NCBI GenBank assembly: GCA_030280995.1
Contig: JASXTE010000010.1
Coordinates: 19,423,823 to 19,487,822 of the forward strand
Source of the DNA: Hemileia vastatrix
Lineage: Eukaryota > Basidiomycota > Pucciniomycetes > Pucciniales > Zaghouaniaceae
Direction of reading: 5' to 3'
DNA: 64,000 bases
Part shown: piece after piece, positions 47,514 to 56,893 of the stretch
How positions within the stretch are numbered: the first letter of the stretch is position 1
How the letters are laid out: each line of letters begins with the position of its first letter
Position numbers and translations under genes: made by a program
Notes under the pieces: model-generated
The model's input: only the letters and a program-made list of their open reading frames with translations
What the model was told of the DNA's origin: nothing
The model's database searches: none

Positions 47514-48000
47514 TTAATTAATGAATTTAGGACCCCTCCCTAATTTTTTAGTATCCATTGACCCTTCACCCCTTACCTTACTTACCTGGTTTATCAAACA
47601 TTTATTGATCTCAGAAGAACATCCAAAATGAGTATAATTTTCACAAGATTCTAACTCAGGAGGTGCCTTAGTACTTTGATGATTATCTCTTAAATAATTC
47701 CAAATATCTTCCATAATCCTGTTTCCTAATCTAAATTCCATGATACATTTATGATCCAGAAAATATAGTCCATGGCCTTTGATTTTAGCAGGCAAAGGGA
47801 TTGGTCTTCCAGTAATAGGATTGATATAACAGAAAATCCAAAAAGTAAGCATATTAAAATCAGATTTTTCAACATGGCTCTGGCTATGAGATCCTCCATA
47901 GTTGATGATAAAACTAGAATAAAAGATATAATAATTACTGACTCTAACCTATTCTATATCTGTCAAATTGGGAAGTCCAACTTTCTTGGCCAGTTTATGA
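47514..48000 (-). pseudogene. Unknown ORF carried by PIF-like elements
   Basis: The minus-strand frame ends at 47514 and is open from about 47970 down apart from one TAG near 47955. It reads HKLAKKVGLPNLTDIE, a stop, then VRVSNYYIFYSSFIINYGGS and later MLTFWIFCYINPITGRPIPL, YFLDHKCIMEFRLGNRIMED, IWNYL and a charged tail. I do not recognise it. Degraded copies occur in elements 1 and 2 at comparable inner positions, so it may be an accessory gene of this transposon group or an older insertion shared by them. Confidence 0.5.
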
Positions 48001-48179
48001 TTTGATATAAACACACAATTATCTAATTTTTAAAGCGATTGGCCAAGAAAAAATTGAGTGATCCAAAGGTTTGGGAGATAAAAGCATATATAATCATCAG
48101 ATAAGTTTTTCAGAAGCCTTATTCTCTAAATATGCAATATAAAAATATAAAATAAAATAAGTGACATTTGGAAAAAAAG

Positions 48180-48850
48180 GCTCAACTTTTGAGGTCAAAA
48201 TCTCAGTAACCACTGAACCAAATTCAAACCTATTTGTGGGAAATAAAAGATGGGCTTCAGGATAGTTTTCAGTCAAAGGAAATGTGATATAAATAAACCT
48301 AACCTTAATTCATTACATAAAAACCTCAAATAAAAAAATTAAATTGTTAAAAGGGCTCCACTGTAAAGGTCAATATCTCAGCAACCACTGAACAAAATTC
48401 AAATCTGTTTGTGGGAAATGAAAGGTAATCTTCAAGGGAGTATTATATTAAAATTTTATTAGATTCAAATAAACCTAACCTTAATTCCAAGTCTGATTTT
48501 CAAAATTTTACAAAAACTTGAAAAGTGGTAATGGAGATGAGAACAAGAAGAGTTTTATAAGTCCACTGTTATCCAGATAAAAGTCATGCATATATTTAAG
48601 TAATAAATTTTCATAGAAGGAAAGAGATATCATATAGGCATGAAGAAAAGGAGATGAAACTTACCTTGACTGAAAAGTAGGAAGAATAGAGTGAGAAAGA
48701 ATGATGTTGGAATTTGGGGGAAATTGAATATGGAGTAAGTGAAATGCATAAAGAATGTGCAATGTATGTGTTTTAATGACATGGAACAAAAAAAAGTGAA
48801 ATAGGGGAAAGGGGGAAAGCGGGGATAATTACCATGCCAAGGAAGAATGA
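48180..48850. repeat. Interior region shared with PIF-like element 1
   Basis: Contains two copies of AATATCTCAGCAACCACTGA-type sequence (near 48200 and 48370), also found near 22236, 22706 and 23143. The stretch 48618-48800 aligns closely with 22915-23120, including GAATATGGAGTAAGTGAAAT. No coding sequence recognised. Confidence 0.6.
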
Positions 48851-48857
48851 TGATTAG

Positions 48858-49997
48858 TGTCGGCCGGTTGTCTAGAAGAAGGAGAAGGATAGAAGAAGGA
48901 AAGAGAGGAGGAGAAGGAGGAAAGGAGTATGGGTAATAAAACAAATAAAATTTAATAAAATTATTTAATTTATTGAGAGAAGGCAACGATGAGTGAGCTG
49001 AGAAGAGACAACAATTTGGTTTTATAAATATTAATATTATTTAAGTAAGAATTCTGCGCGGCAACCAATATAATTACTATCAGACTTAAAGCAACCTTTA
49101 AATTGTTATATAAAATTTTAATTAGAATTTTATTACTAATAAAAAGAATATAAACGTAATATAAAAATTGTATTTAATTTGTTGAGTGTATAATAAGTGA
49201 TAAGGCTACAGGGGATTATCCAAGGCCCTTTTATAGGCAATGGGTCCTCTGAAGCGCTACTATATCAGTAAATACAATGATTAGAAAGGAATAAAACAAA
49301 CATATCAAAAGAGTAAATGAAACATAACAATATAGAGAAAAACATGAAACAAATAATTAAAAGCCCAATTAAGAATCCAATTTCCCCGCCATTAATCCCC
49401 AAATCAGTAAGTGACAATAGTAAATAACTAAACAAGATTGGAAACATAGGAACTATGAGAAATATAATTCCCAACAGATGGTACATTCTGATTAGAGGAC
49501 ATTTTAAGTGAAACAAAAAATAATTTGACGCAACAAAACAAGCAATTAATCTCAATTTAGTCCAAATTAATTTATTTGTTTTTTCTAACACAATTAAGGG
49601 TCAAAAGAAGCGTCCTTAATAATTGTTTAGTATCATATGAGAGGTATTAGTTAATATATAAATTTAAGTAATTAATTTAAATATATTATAAATCAAATTT
49701 ACACTTGTAATTATAATATATGTTTTTTAATTAATTAAATATAAATTTATAATTATTAAATACATAAAAATGCGCCATTATTTGTAGAATATATTATATT
49801 ATGCTCAATTTAATTGTATATAAAAATATATATAACCAATAAATTTAATGTAACATTTGTATATAATAAAATTCTTATATAATTTCATTATGTAATAAAA
49901 TATTAAGTTATATTCATTAAATACAAGTCTTACTCACTCTTTAAGGTTTTATAATTTATATATCATTTACTGGACTCCTGGAATAGCCTGGCTGACA
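48858..49997 (-). repeat. 3' LTR of family B copy 3 (1140 bp)
   Basis: Matches 56894-58033 almost exactly. Preceded on the minus strand by the polypurine tract at 49998-50009. TATAAAAG lies on the minus strand near 49234. Terminal dinucleotides are TG and CA. Confidence 0.95.
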
Positions 49998-50031
49998 CTC
50001 CCTCACTCTAAAAAAAACAATAAAAAAAATG

Positions 50032-53000
50032 CTAAGATTTTTTCTTTTTGTATTTTTTCAACAGAGCAGGCAGATTTGAAATTTCTTTGCCAGGTATCCA
50101 TGCATCATGTTCAGATGATTTGTTCTTATATCTTAATAAATATTCAGTACCTCTTTCAGAAGTGATAATTCTATCATTGAGAATTTTATCAATTTCTGCT
50201 GTTTCTGTGACTTCCTGAGGGTTCTTCTTAGGTCTTCCTCTTCTTTTTGGAAATAAGTCACTGTTGGAAGTATAAGGTTTAAGCAAAGAAATGGGAAAGA
50301 CAGGATGTTTCCTATCATATGGAGAATACAATACAACTTCTACTGCATTATCACCAACCATTCTTTTAACAACAAATGGTCCTACAAAAGGATCCTTTAA
50401 TTTGTGGTTACCTTGTAAATTGAAATGGACAGTAGAGATCAACACTTCATCACCCTTGTTAAATGTGTATTCTTTATGGGATTTATCCCATCTTTTCTTT
50501 TCATATTCAAATGCTTTATCAATACAACTCTGAGCATGTTTTCTGCATAGCTGTTGCATTTGCATAAAAGATTTTACACCAGGGTGTAGTTCCAACTTAG
50601 GTAATTTATTATTGAGTATGTGAGCAGGAGTGTTTGGGACATAACCTAACCAAAGCTCAAAAGGCTTTTTCTCAGTGACAGAATGAACAGTGCTATTATA
50701 TGCAAATTCAAGACCAGGCAAAAGAGTGACCCAATCATGAGTAAATCTGTCATTATCTTTATATTCTAAACCAAAGGCACAATACCTTCTAATCATATCT
50801 TCCAGAGTTTGAATCATTCTTTCAGCTAGACCATCAGTCTGAGGATGATGAGCTGTAGACAATTTTAACTCACAGCCACAAATATCCATCAAAGAGGTCC
50901 AAAACTCAGAAGTGAATTTTGGATCTCTATCAGAGATAATGGCTTTTGGAAAACCAATAATATTAAACATGTAAGACCACCATAAGAAAGCTAATTCCTT
51001 GGTGGATACATCTTTGTGGGTTGGAATAAATTTGCACATTTTTGTGAATCTATCAACTATTACCCAACAAGAGTTAAAGCTGTCTTTACCTGCAACAGGA
51101 AGACCAGTGACAAAATCCATATTAATGATTTGCCAGGGAGCACTAGGTGTTTCAATATGTTGTAATAACCCTGCTCTCTTACCTGTTAACCTTTTAGATT
51201 TTTGGCAGGAATCACAAGATTCAACATATAATTTTGTGTCTTCAGACATATTAGCCCACCATGCAGTGTTTTTGATTCTAATCAAAGTTTTTTCAAGATC
51301 AAAATGACCAGCTAATATGTCATCATGACAAAGTTTGAGGATAGTTTCTTTCATTGAAGGAGGAATAACAATTACATTGGTAAGCTTCCTTCTATAATAA
51401 ATATAACCATCTTCAATAGAAAACTTTCCTTTATTTAAAGCATTTTGGTATTTTGCAGGAAGAGTTTTTATTAATGCTTGAATTGAAGCATTCTTAGGAT
51501 CATTCAAAATAGTAACTAATTTATTTAAGTCAGAATCTTTATCATATGAATCCAGTATTAACTGTAATAACTCTTCTTCCATATCAACTATAAATATACC
51601 ATGTATATGAACAGTGTCATCCTCAGGTACATAAGCAGGATTGGAGTCATTATTTGGCAGAGGCAATCTGGAGAGCATATCAACATTAGAGTGAACATTT
51701 CCAGCTCTGTGGATAATAGTCATCCTTCCTCTGTATTCCTGAACTGCAAGTTGCCACCTGAACATATGTCTGTTAGGTGTTTTGAGGTTTAAGAGAGATT
51801 TCACAGCACTACAGTCAGTTACCAACTCAAATTTTTGGTCATCCAAGTAGTAATGAAGTTTCTCAAGAGCCCAAACAACTGCTAAGCACTCCAATTGAGT
51901 GGCACCATATTTCAATTCACTATTTCTTAAGGTTCTTGAAATATAACAAATTACAACCTCTGAGGATTTATCATTAATAATTTGCTTTTGGTGAAGGGCA
52001 GCACCCAGACCAATAAAGCTAGCATCTGTATAAAGTACAAATGGCTTGTTAAAATCTGGGAGAGCCAATATAGGGGCTGTCATTAAGCAATTTTTCAATG
52101 TATTAAAAGCTTTCTGACAGTCATCATTCCAGAGAAAAGCAACATCTTTTCTGGTTAGTTTTGTAAGAGGCAAGGCTATGACCTGATAATTTTTAATATA
52201 TTGTCTATAATAGCCACACATACCTAAAAAACTTTGGATTTCTCTTACAGAAGTTGGTGCTTTCACATTTTGAATGGCAGCAACTTTATTATGGTCTACA
52301 CAAATTTGTAAGCCTGACACAACATGGCCAAGGACTTTCAAAGATTGAAAACCAAATTTACACTTTTTTAAAGATAAGGTCATATTGATTTCATCCATTT
52401 TTTGGAAAACTCTATTTAAGTGAATCATATGTTCATCAAAAGTTTTAGAAAAAACAATAATATCATCAATATAAACCATGAGCCAACCTTCAATAATTTC
52501 TTGATGGAAAGTGTTATCCATGACTTTTTGGAAAACTGAAGGAGCATTTTTAGGGCCAAATGGCATCCTAACATACTTATATATTCCCATATGAGTAGCA
52601 ATAAGTAAAAAATTTTGAGAATTTTTCTCAACTGGAACTTGATGATAACCTTTATTACCATCCAGACAACTAATAAATTTTGCACCTTGCAAGGTAGCAT
52701 GTATTGAATTAATTCTGGGTAAAGGATAAATATCATCAACAGTATAAGTATTTAAAGCTCTGTAATCTCCACATAATCTAGCTTTATCTTTTTCATAAGA
52801 AATTAAGACTGGGGAGATGACACAATATTTGGGGGTGACATCCACTTTCTCAATGATATTCATTTTCAATAATGTTTCAATATTATCTTCAATATCTTTT
52901 CTTTTTGATGGAGAAGCAGGATATGGTTTTTTCTTAAGGGAAGGAGGAATATCACTCAAATTACAGGATAAGGTAATTTTCATCTCTTCCTGAACAATTC

Positions 53001-54273
53001 CCAAGACATGAGAACCATGAGCAAAAGCCATAGGGAAAGAGGTAATAGAGGCAACAATAGAATCCTTTTGTTCATTAGTCAAATGATCACCAAAAGAAGC
53101 GGTATTTATTTCATGTAATAAATCATCCATTTCAGTTGTTGTTCTACCTTTACATTGGGTCAGTGAGTTACAAGATTTCAACAAATGCCCAGAAGGTTTA
53201 GGAGAAGAAATTTTGAATTTTCTTTTCCCATTCATTCCTAAGGTAAAGCAATTATTTGCTGGGTCCAGTTTCACACCAAACATGGTTAAAATATCATTTC
53301 CCATAATAAACCAATTGCTCAAATTATCATTTTTCATGACAACAAATTCACAAATAGCTCTGACAAAACCACCATTATATTTGAAGAATACAGAGGTTTT
53401 GTATTTGCCAATAGGAAATAAGGTAGAACCATACCCTCTCCATTTTTCAGAAGTTATAGGCAATAATTTACTCAAATATTCCTTATCCACTGAAGCCAAA
53501 GCTTTTTCAGATACTACACTTCCTCCAGCACCAGAATCAAGAACTACATCAACATTTTTACCATTAATGATAACAGGTGCCTTTAAAGGGGATATAGGAA
53601 TAGAATTGTTAGTAATATCTTTAATTATTTCAGCATTTTCTACTGAAGATAAATTCAATACACAATCTTCAGATATATTATTTAAATAATGGACATCATG
53701 TTCTAACATTAAAACATCTTTAACAGATTCATTGTCATAGGAGATATTACTTTCACAGTCACTGGAAGAATTATTGACATCAAGTTCAATTTCATCAGTG
53801 TCTTCATTTTGTTCAACAAGATGAATTTTCTTGTCACAAACATGACCCTTCTGCCACGGTTTGTTACATTTATAACAAGTATTTGTTGCATATTTTTTAG
53901 GTGCAACTGGGGCAGAGGGTTTACTAGATTTTTCTGGGAGCTTTATAGAAGGTTTATTCTGATCATTATAAGATTTACTAAGGTAATTCTTTGGTTCATA
54001 TCTATGGTTGAGTAGTACTTCATTACAGATATTAATTAAAGAAGAATTTTCCCTTACATGCTCAGTTCTAGCAACAATCAAATCCCTAAGAGAATTTGGT
54101 AATTTATACAAGATTTTATCTCTCCAAATATCATAATCCATCTTTGGATCAATTGCTCTAAGGATTTTAGTTATTTTCATCAGAAAAACAATGGGCTTTT
54201 CAACAGAGGAGGATACATATCTAGTATTCTCATACAGTCTTTGCTGAGCTAACCTGAATTTTGAACCACCAAA
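50032..54273 (-). CDS. Pol part of the Gag-Pol polyprotein, family B copy 3
   Basis: Open from just after TAG 54274-54276 to a stop at 50032, in the same frame as Gag. Counting from Met 54180: a zinc knuckle C-x2-C-x7-H-x-C at residues 102-115; protease D-S-G at 215-217; RT with Y-I-D-D at 570-573; RNase H with D719, E764 and D789; integrase with H952, H959, C989 and C992, then D1022, D1084 and E1120. The tail holds an AT-hook core (RRGRPKKN, about 1313-1320) and a chromodomain-like segment (about 1330-1378, with EYLLRYKNKSSEHDAWIPG). All expected catalytic residues are present. Translation would need readthrough of the TAG or internal initiation, because part of Gag, including the zinc knuckle, lies downstream of it. 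Confidence 0.93.
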   Translation of the reverse strand, partial: FGGSKFRLAQQRLYENTRYVSSSVEKPIVFLMKITKILRAIDPKMDYDIWRDKILYKLPNSLRDLIVARTEHVRENSSLINICNEVLLNHRYEPKNYLSKSYNDQNKPSIKLPEKSSKPSAPVAPKKYATNTCYKCNKPWQKGHVCDKKIHLVEQNEDTDEIELDVNNSSSDCESNISYDNESVKDVLMLEHDVHYLNNISEDCVLNLSSVENAEIIKDITNNSIPISPLKAPVIINGKNVDVVLDSGAGGSVVSEKALASVDKEYLSKLLPITSEKWRGYGSTLFPIGKYKTSVFFKYNGGFVRAICEFVVMKNDNLSNWFIMGNDILTMFGVKLDPANNCFTLGMNGKRKFKISSPKPSGHLLKSCNSLTQCKGRTTTEMDDLLHEINTASFGDHLTNEQKDSIVASITSFPMAFAHGSHVLGIVQEEMKITLSCNLSDIPPSLKKKPYPASPSKRKDIEDNIETLLKMNIIEKVDVTPKYCVISPVLISYEKDKARLCGDYRALNTYTVDDIYPLPRINSIHATLQGAKFISCLDGNKGYHQVPVEKNSQNFLLIATHMGIYKYVRMPFGPKNAPSVFQKVMDNTFHQEIIEGWLMVYIDDIIVFSKTFDEHMIHLNRVFQKMDEINMTLSLKKCKFGFQSLKVLGHVVSGLQICVDHNKVAAIQNVKAPTSVREIQSFLGMCGYYRQYIKNYQVIALPLTKLTRKDVAFLWNDDCQKAFNTLKNCLMTAPILALPDFNKPFVLYTDASFIGLGAALHQKQIINDKSSEVVICYISRTLRNSELKYGATQLECLAVVWALEKLHYYLDDQKFELVTDCSAVKSLLNLKTPNRHMFRWQLAVQEYRGRMTIIHRAGNVHSNVDMLSRLPLPNNDSNPAYVPEDDTVHIHGIFIVDMEEELLQLILDSYDKDSDLNKLVTILNDPKNASIQALIKTLPAKYQNALNKGKFSIEDGYIYYRRKLTNVIVIPPSMKETILKLCHDDILAGHFDLEKTLIRIKNTAWWANMSEDTKLYVESCDSCQKSKRLTGKRAGLLQHIETPSAPWQIINMDFVTGLPVAGKDSFNSCWVIVDRFTKMCKFIPTHKDVSTKELAFLWWSYMFNIIGFPKAIISDRDPKFTSEFWTSLMDICGCELKLSTAHHPQTDGLAERMIQTLEDMIRRYCAFGLEYKDNDRFTHDWVTLLPGLEFAYNSTVHSVTEKKPFELWLGYVPNTPAHILNNKLPKLELHPGVKSFMQMQQLCRKHAQSCIDKAFEYEKKRWDKSHKEYTFNKGDEVLISTVHFNLQGNHKLKDPFVGPFVVKRMVGDNAVEVVLYSPYDRKHPVFPISLLKPYTSNSDLFPKRRGRPKKNPQEVTETAEIDKILNDRIITSERGTEYLLRYKNKSSEHDAWIPGKEISNLPALLKKYKKKKS

Positions 54274-56199
54274 CTAATTCTCAATCAAGGATTTCCAATC
54301 ATTCCATGTATAATGATTGTTATCTAAGAGGACAGATTCATACCACATCAAGGCTACATTGGAAAATAAAGAAATTAGCTTAGAAACAATTTCCTCATCA
54401 GGTAGTTTATAAGATCTCTTTAAATTATCAATTCTTTGGATAAAGTGTTGCCAATCAGAGGAAGAATCACCATCAAAGGTAGGATATTGGTCTAACTTAG
54501 GCCAATTTTTCTGACTACTGGGATGGTCCACTTTTTGGTTTGAATTATTTATTAGTAATAATTCCTGAAGTTTAGCCAGGTGTTCAGAAATTTCATTATT
54601 TACAGAAACAGCTGGTGCATGACCATCACAAGATTTTTTGCTAGTAGCAAAAGATTTTACAGACTCATTGTCAGTTTGTTTAATGGTTGAAATATGAGGA
54701 AGAAAGGATGAACTTTGTTCAGGTTTTTTCCCTTTATTTTTATGCAGCTTACTGGCAGAAATCTCATTTAATTCATTATTGATGGTTAAGGTTGAGAACT
54801 TTTCCTGTAGGTCAGACACATAGTTTCTTATTCTTGGAATTTCAGACATCTGGTCATTCACTTTTGCAAGAGATAGAACATTTCTGTCCTCAGAAACTGA
54901 GTGTTTGGTACTTAGTGCATGGAAGTCATTTTTTAGTTTCTTCAACTCATTTTGTAGAGATTTTATTTCATTTTTGAATGAATAATTTTCCTCAATAAGG
55001 GGTTTCAATTCACTCAATGTCTTATGCAGACTGATATTTCTATCTGAGATAGCTCTATGGTCACTTCTTATTTGTTTTTGTTGACTAAGAACAATATTCA
55101 AGGTTTCTTTGATTTTTAAATAAGCTGTATCTTGTACAGAAGAACTCACTCTACATTGCAAGTGTAAATTATTTAATCTATCATTTTCATGGATTAACAC
55201 ATCTCTCACATGTTTGTCTTTCACAATATTAAAATCAAGGGTATCTTTCAATATTTCCTCAGAAGTTTTTTCAATTAAGTTATAGATTTCAGGGGGAACA
55301 GAATCATTTTTAATTGCAAGAGAAGGATTAATTAAAGATGTAGAAGTTAAATGTAAAGGTTCATCAAATGACAATTTGCTAATTACATCAATAGGGCTAC
55401 TAGTTACAGGAAGCTGTCTTTTAACAGGTTTAACTGTTCTTTCACCATGTTCAATAATATTACCTGCAGAAGAAGATTTATTAGAAAACATACCCAAGTG
55501 ACTATCAACCAAATTACTTACCATGGCAGAGGAGGAAACTTCCCCTGGGACTGGGTTTGGGATTGTGCTTGGGCCTTCTTTCTCCTGCTTTGTTGGTAGG
55601 GATGAGGAGGTGGATGGAAATTGGGTGTTCTGGATGGGCCAGGCTGATGATGAGGAGGGTTTTGCACATTCTGTTGGTAGTGACTCATTAGATAATCCCA
55701 TTTCCATTGCTCTACTTCCATAGTATTTGGATTTTGGATGGTTGAGCTGGGTGGCTGTGAAGGTTGAGCCTGAAATTGAAGCTGATTGGGAGGCAATTGA
55801 GGAGGGGCCTGGGCCTGAATCTGGTTCCTGAGTTCTTGGACCTGATCCCACAATGTGTCTACCTTTGCTTTGTACGTCATATTTTCTGTCTTCAACTCTT
55901 TTATATGACTGGATAGGTTGCTGATTTGTTGTGGCAGAGGAAGCTTTTTTATTTTGAAGCCTTTTGGAAGACCTTCTTGAGGCACTAGAGGCTTTACTTC
56001 CTTCTGTGGTACTGGGGGAAGGGGGTTTGGTTTGTTTGCATTTCCTGTCATTTCCACATCCTGCAGTATGTGAATTCTTTGTGTTAACATAAGATTTTTT
56101 ATGACCAACTTTAGAAGAACTTACAGTGTCAGCATCATAGTCAATTTCTATTTCATCCACTTGCATGTTATCCATTTTTTCTGTCAAATTGTTGGACAT
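54274..56199 (-). CDS. Gag part of the Gag-Pol polyprotein, family B copy 3
   Basis: ATG 56199 to TAG 54274-54276, 641 residues, unusually long for the part of Gag before the zinc knuckle. The first 55 residues match the N-termini of copies 1 and 2. The region to about residue 225 overlaps a second ORF in another frame and is not clearly conserved in this frame. From the internal M-V-S-N-L (55524), which begins the frame in the other copies, the protein is conserved: a Ser-rich part, a long coiled coil (about residues 355-470, with SFKNEIKSLQNELKKLKNDF), and the Gag core (WQHFIQRIDNLKRSY to SLIEN). The TAG falls inside the core; copies 1 and 2 have TGG and CAG at that codon. Confidence 0.85.
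   Translation of the reverse strand: MSNNLTEKMDNMQVDEIEIDYDADTVSSSKVGHKKSYVNTKNSHTAGCGNDRKCKQTKPPSPSTTEGSKASSASRRSSKRLQNKKASSATTNQQPIQSYKRVEDRKYDVQSKGRHIVGSGPRTQEPDSGPGPSSIASQSASISGSTFTATQLNHPKSKYYGSRAMEMGLSNESLPTECAKPSSSSAWPIQNTQFPSTSSSLPTKQEKEGPSTIPNPVPGEVSSSAMVSNLVDSHLGMFSNKSSSAGNIIEHGERTVKPVKRQLPVTSSPIDVISKLSFDEPLHLTSTSLINPSLAIKNDSVPPEIYNLIEKTSEEILKDTLDFNIVKDKHVRDVLIHENDRLNNLHLQCRVSSSVQDTAYLKIKETLNIVLSQQKQIRSDHRAISDRNISLHKTLSELKPLIEENYSFKNEIKSLQNELKKLKNDFHALSTKHSVSEDRNVLSLAKVNDQMSEIPRIRNYVSDLQEKFSTLTINNELNEISASKLHKNKGKKPEQSSSFLPHISTIKQTDNESVKSFATSKKSCDGHAPAVSVNNEISEHLAKLQELLLINNSNQKVDHPSSQKNWPKLDQYPTFDGDSSSDWQHFIQRIDNLKRSYKLPDEEIVSKLISLFSNVALMWYESVLLDNNHYTWNDWKSLIEN
55518..56051 (-). CDS. 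Upstream overlapping ORF of family B copy 3
   Basis: A 177-codon frame overlapping Gag in another register. The start at 56051 was chosen because that ATG, in context GAAATG, is conserved in all three copies. It encodes KEVKPL, then GFKIKKLPLPQQISNLSSHI, KELKTENMTYKAKVDTLW (a probable coiled coil), a Pro/Gln-rich stretch, WKWDYLMSHY and a basic Pro/Gln-rich tail ending PPLPW. The peptide is conserved in copies 1 and 2, while the other frame is interrupted in copy 2, so this frame is probably the selected one. The stop TAA overlaps the internal Gag-Pol start as ATGGTAA. It may be a Gag N-terminal product or a separate RNA-binding protein; function unknown. Confidence 0.65.
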   Translation of the reverse strand: MTGNANKPNPLPPVPQKEVKPLVPQEGLPKGFKIKKLPLPQQISNLSSHIKELKTENMTYKAKVDTLWDQVQELRNQIQAQAPPQLPPNQLQFQAQPSQPPSSTIQNPNTMEVEQWKWDYLMSHYQQNVQNPPHHQPGPSRTPNFHPPPHPYQQSRRKKAQAQSQTQSQGKFPPLPW

Positions 56200-56893
56200 A
56201 CTAGTGGGAAGATTAATATTTTACTTTGTACTTTATAAAAAAAATAATCAAAGTTAGTCAATAATTGCTCCAAATAATATAAAAAAAATTTTTTAATTAA
56301 TTAAATTATAGAAAAAATAACTTTTAATATAAAGTAATAATTAAAAAATTAATTCTTAAAAAAAAAAATGGATTGCAAGTTTAAATTGGGAATAACAAGT
56401 AAGTTAATTCAACCAATTAATTACCAATATTAAATATGGCAATATATTGGGACTAAGCACAATGTACTTTTAAGTCAACCAAAATTAACAATAATTAATA
56501 ATAAAAAAAAATTAAATTAATAATTCAATTTGTATTAATAATAATGTCAATTCTTCTAGGACTAAGAGGATTTAACACTCTATAATTGTCAACTAGGAAA
56601 AAAAATTTTTAAAAATTGAACACTTACACTCAGTGAATCAGCAATTAAGCCACAATCACTGTTATTGCAATAAAAATATAGTAATATGAGTGAGAGGCGC
56701 AAAGGTGAACTTACTATAGTGATCAAAAAATCACTTCAAAATAATATAAAAATTAATATTATATAAACCTAAGATGTCAAACCCAAGTTCGAAACACAGT
56801 CGCGGCAAAAGTTTCGTTTTGCTAGGTGGTCCGTGCGTTTTGTCGTTCGTCGCCAGGCTTCGATCGTCGTCGTCGTTTGGAAAGGCCCTCAGT
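56200..56893 (-). other. Leader of family B copy 3
   Basis: Non-coding sequence between the 5' LTR and ATG 56199. On the minus strand the LTR end GGCCGACA is followed by ACTGAGGGCCTTTCC, which does not resemble a tRNA 3'-end complement. The priming mechanism is not evident; TGGCGACGAACGAC about 40 bases further in is only a weak candidate. Confidence 0.55.

Noticed and set aside
49265..49591. 108-codon ORF present in both LTRs of copy 3
   Set aside because: Its duplication is due to the LTRs being direct repeats; it is not open in the longer LTRs of copies 1 and 2.
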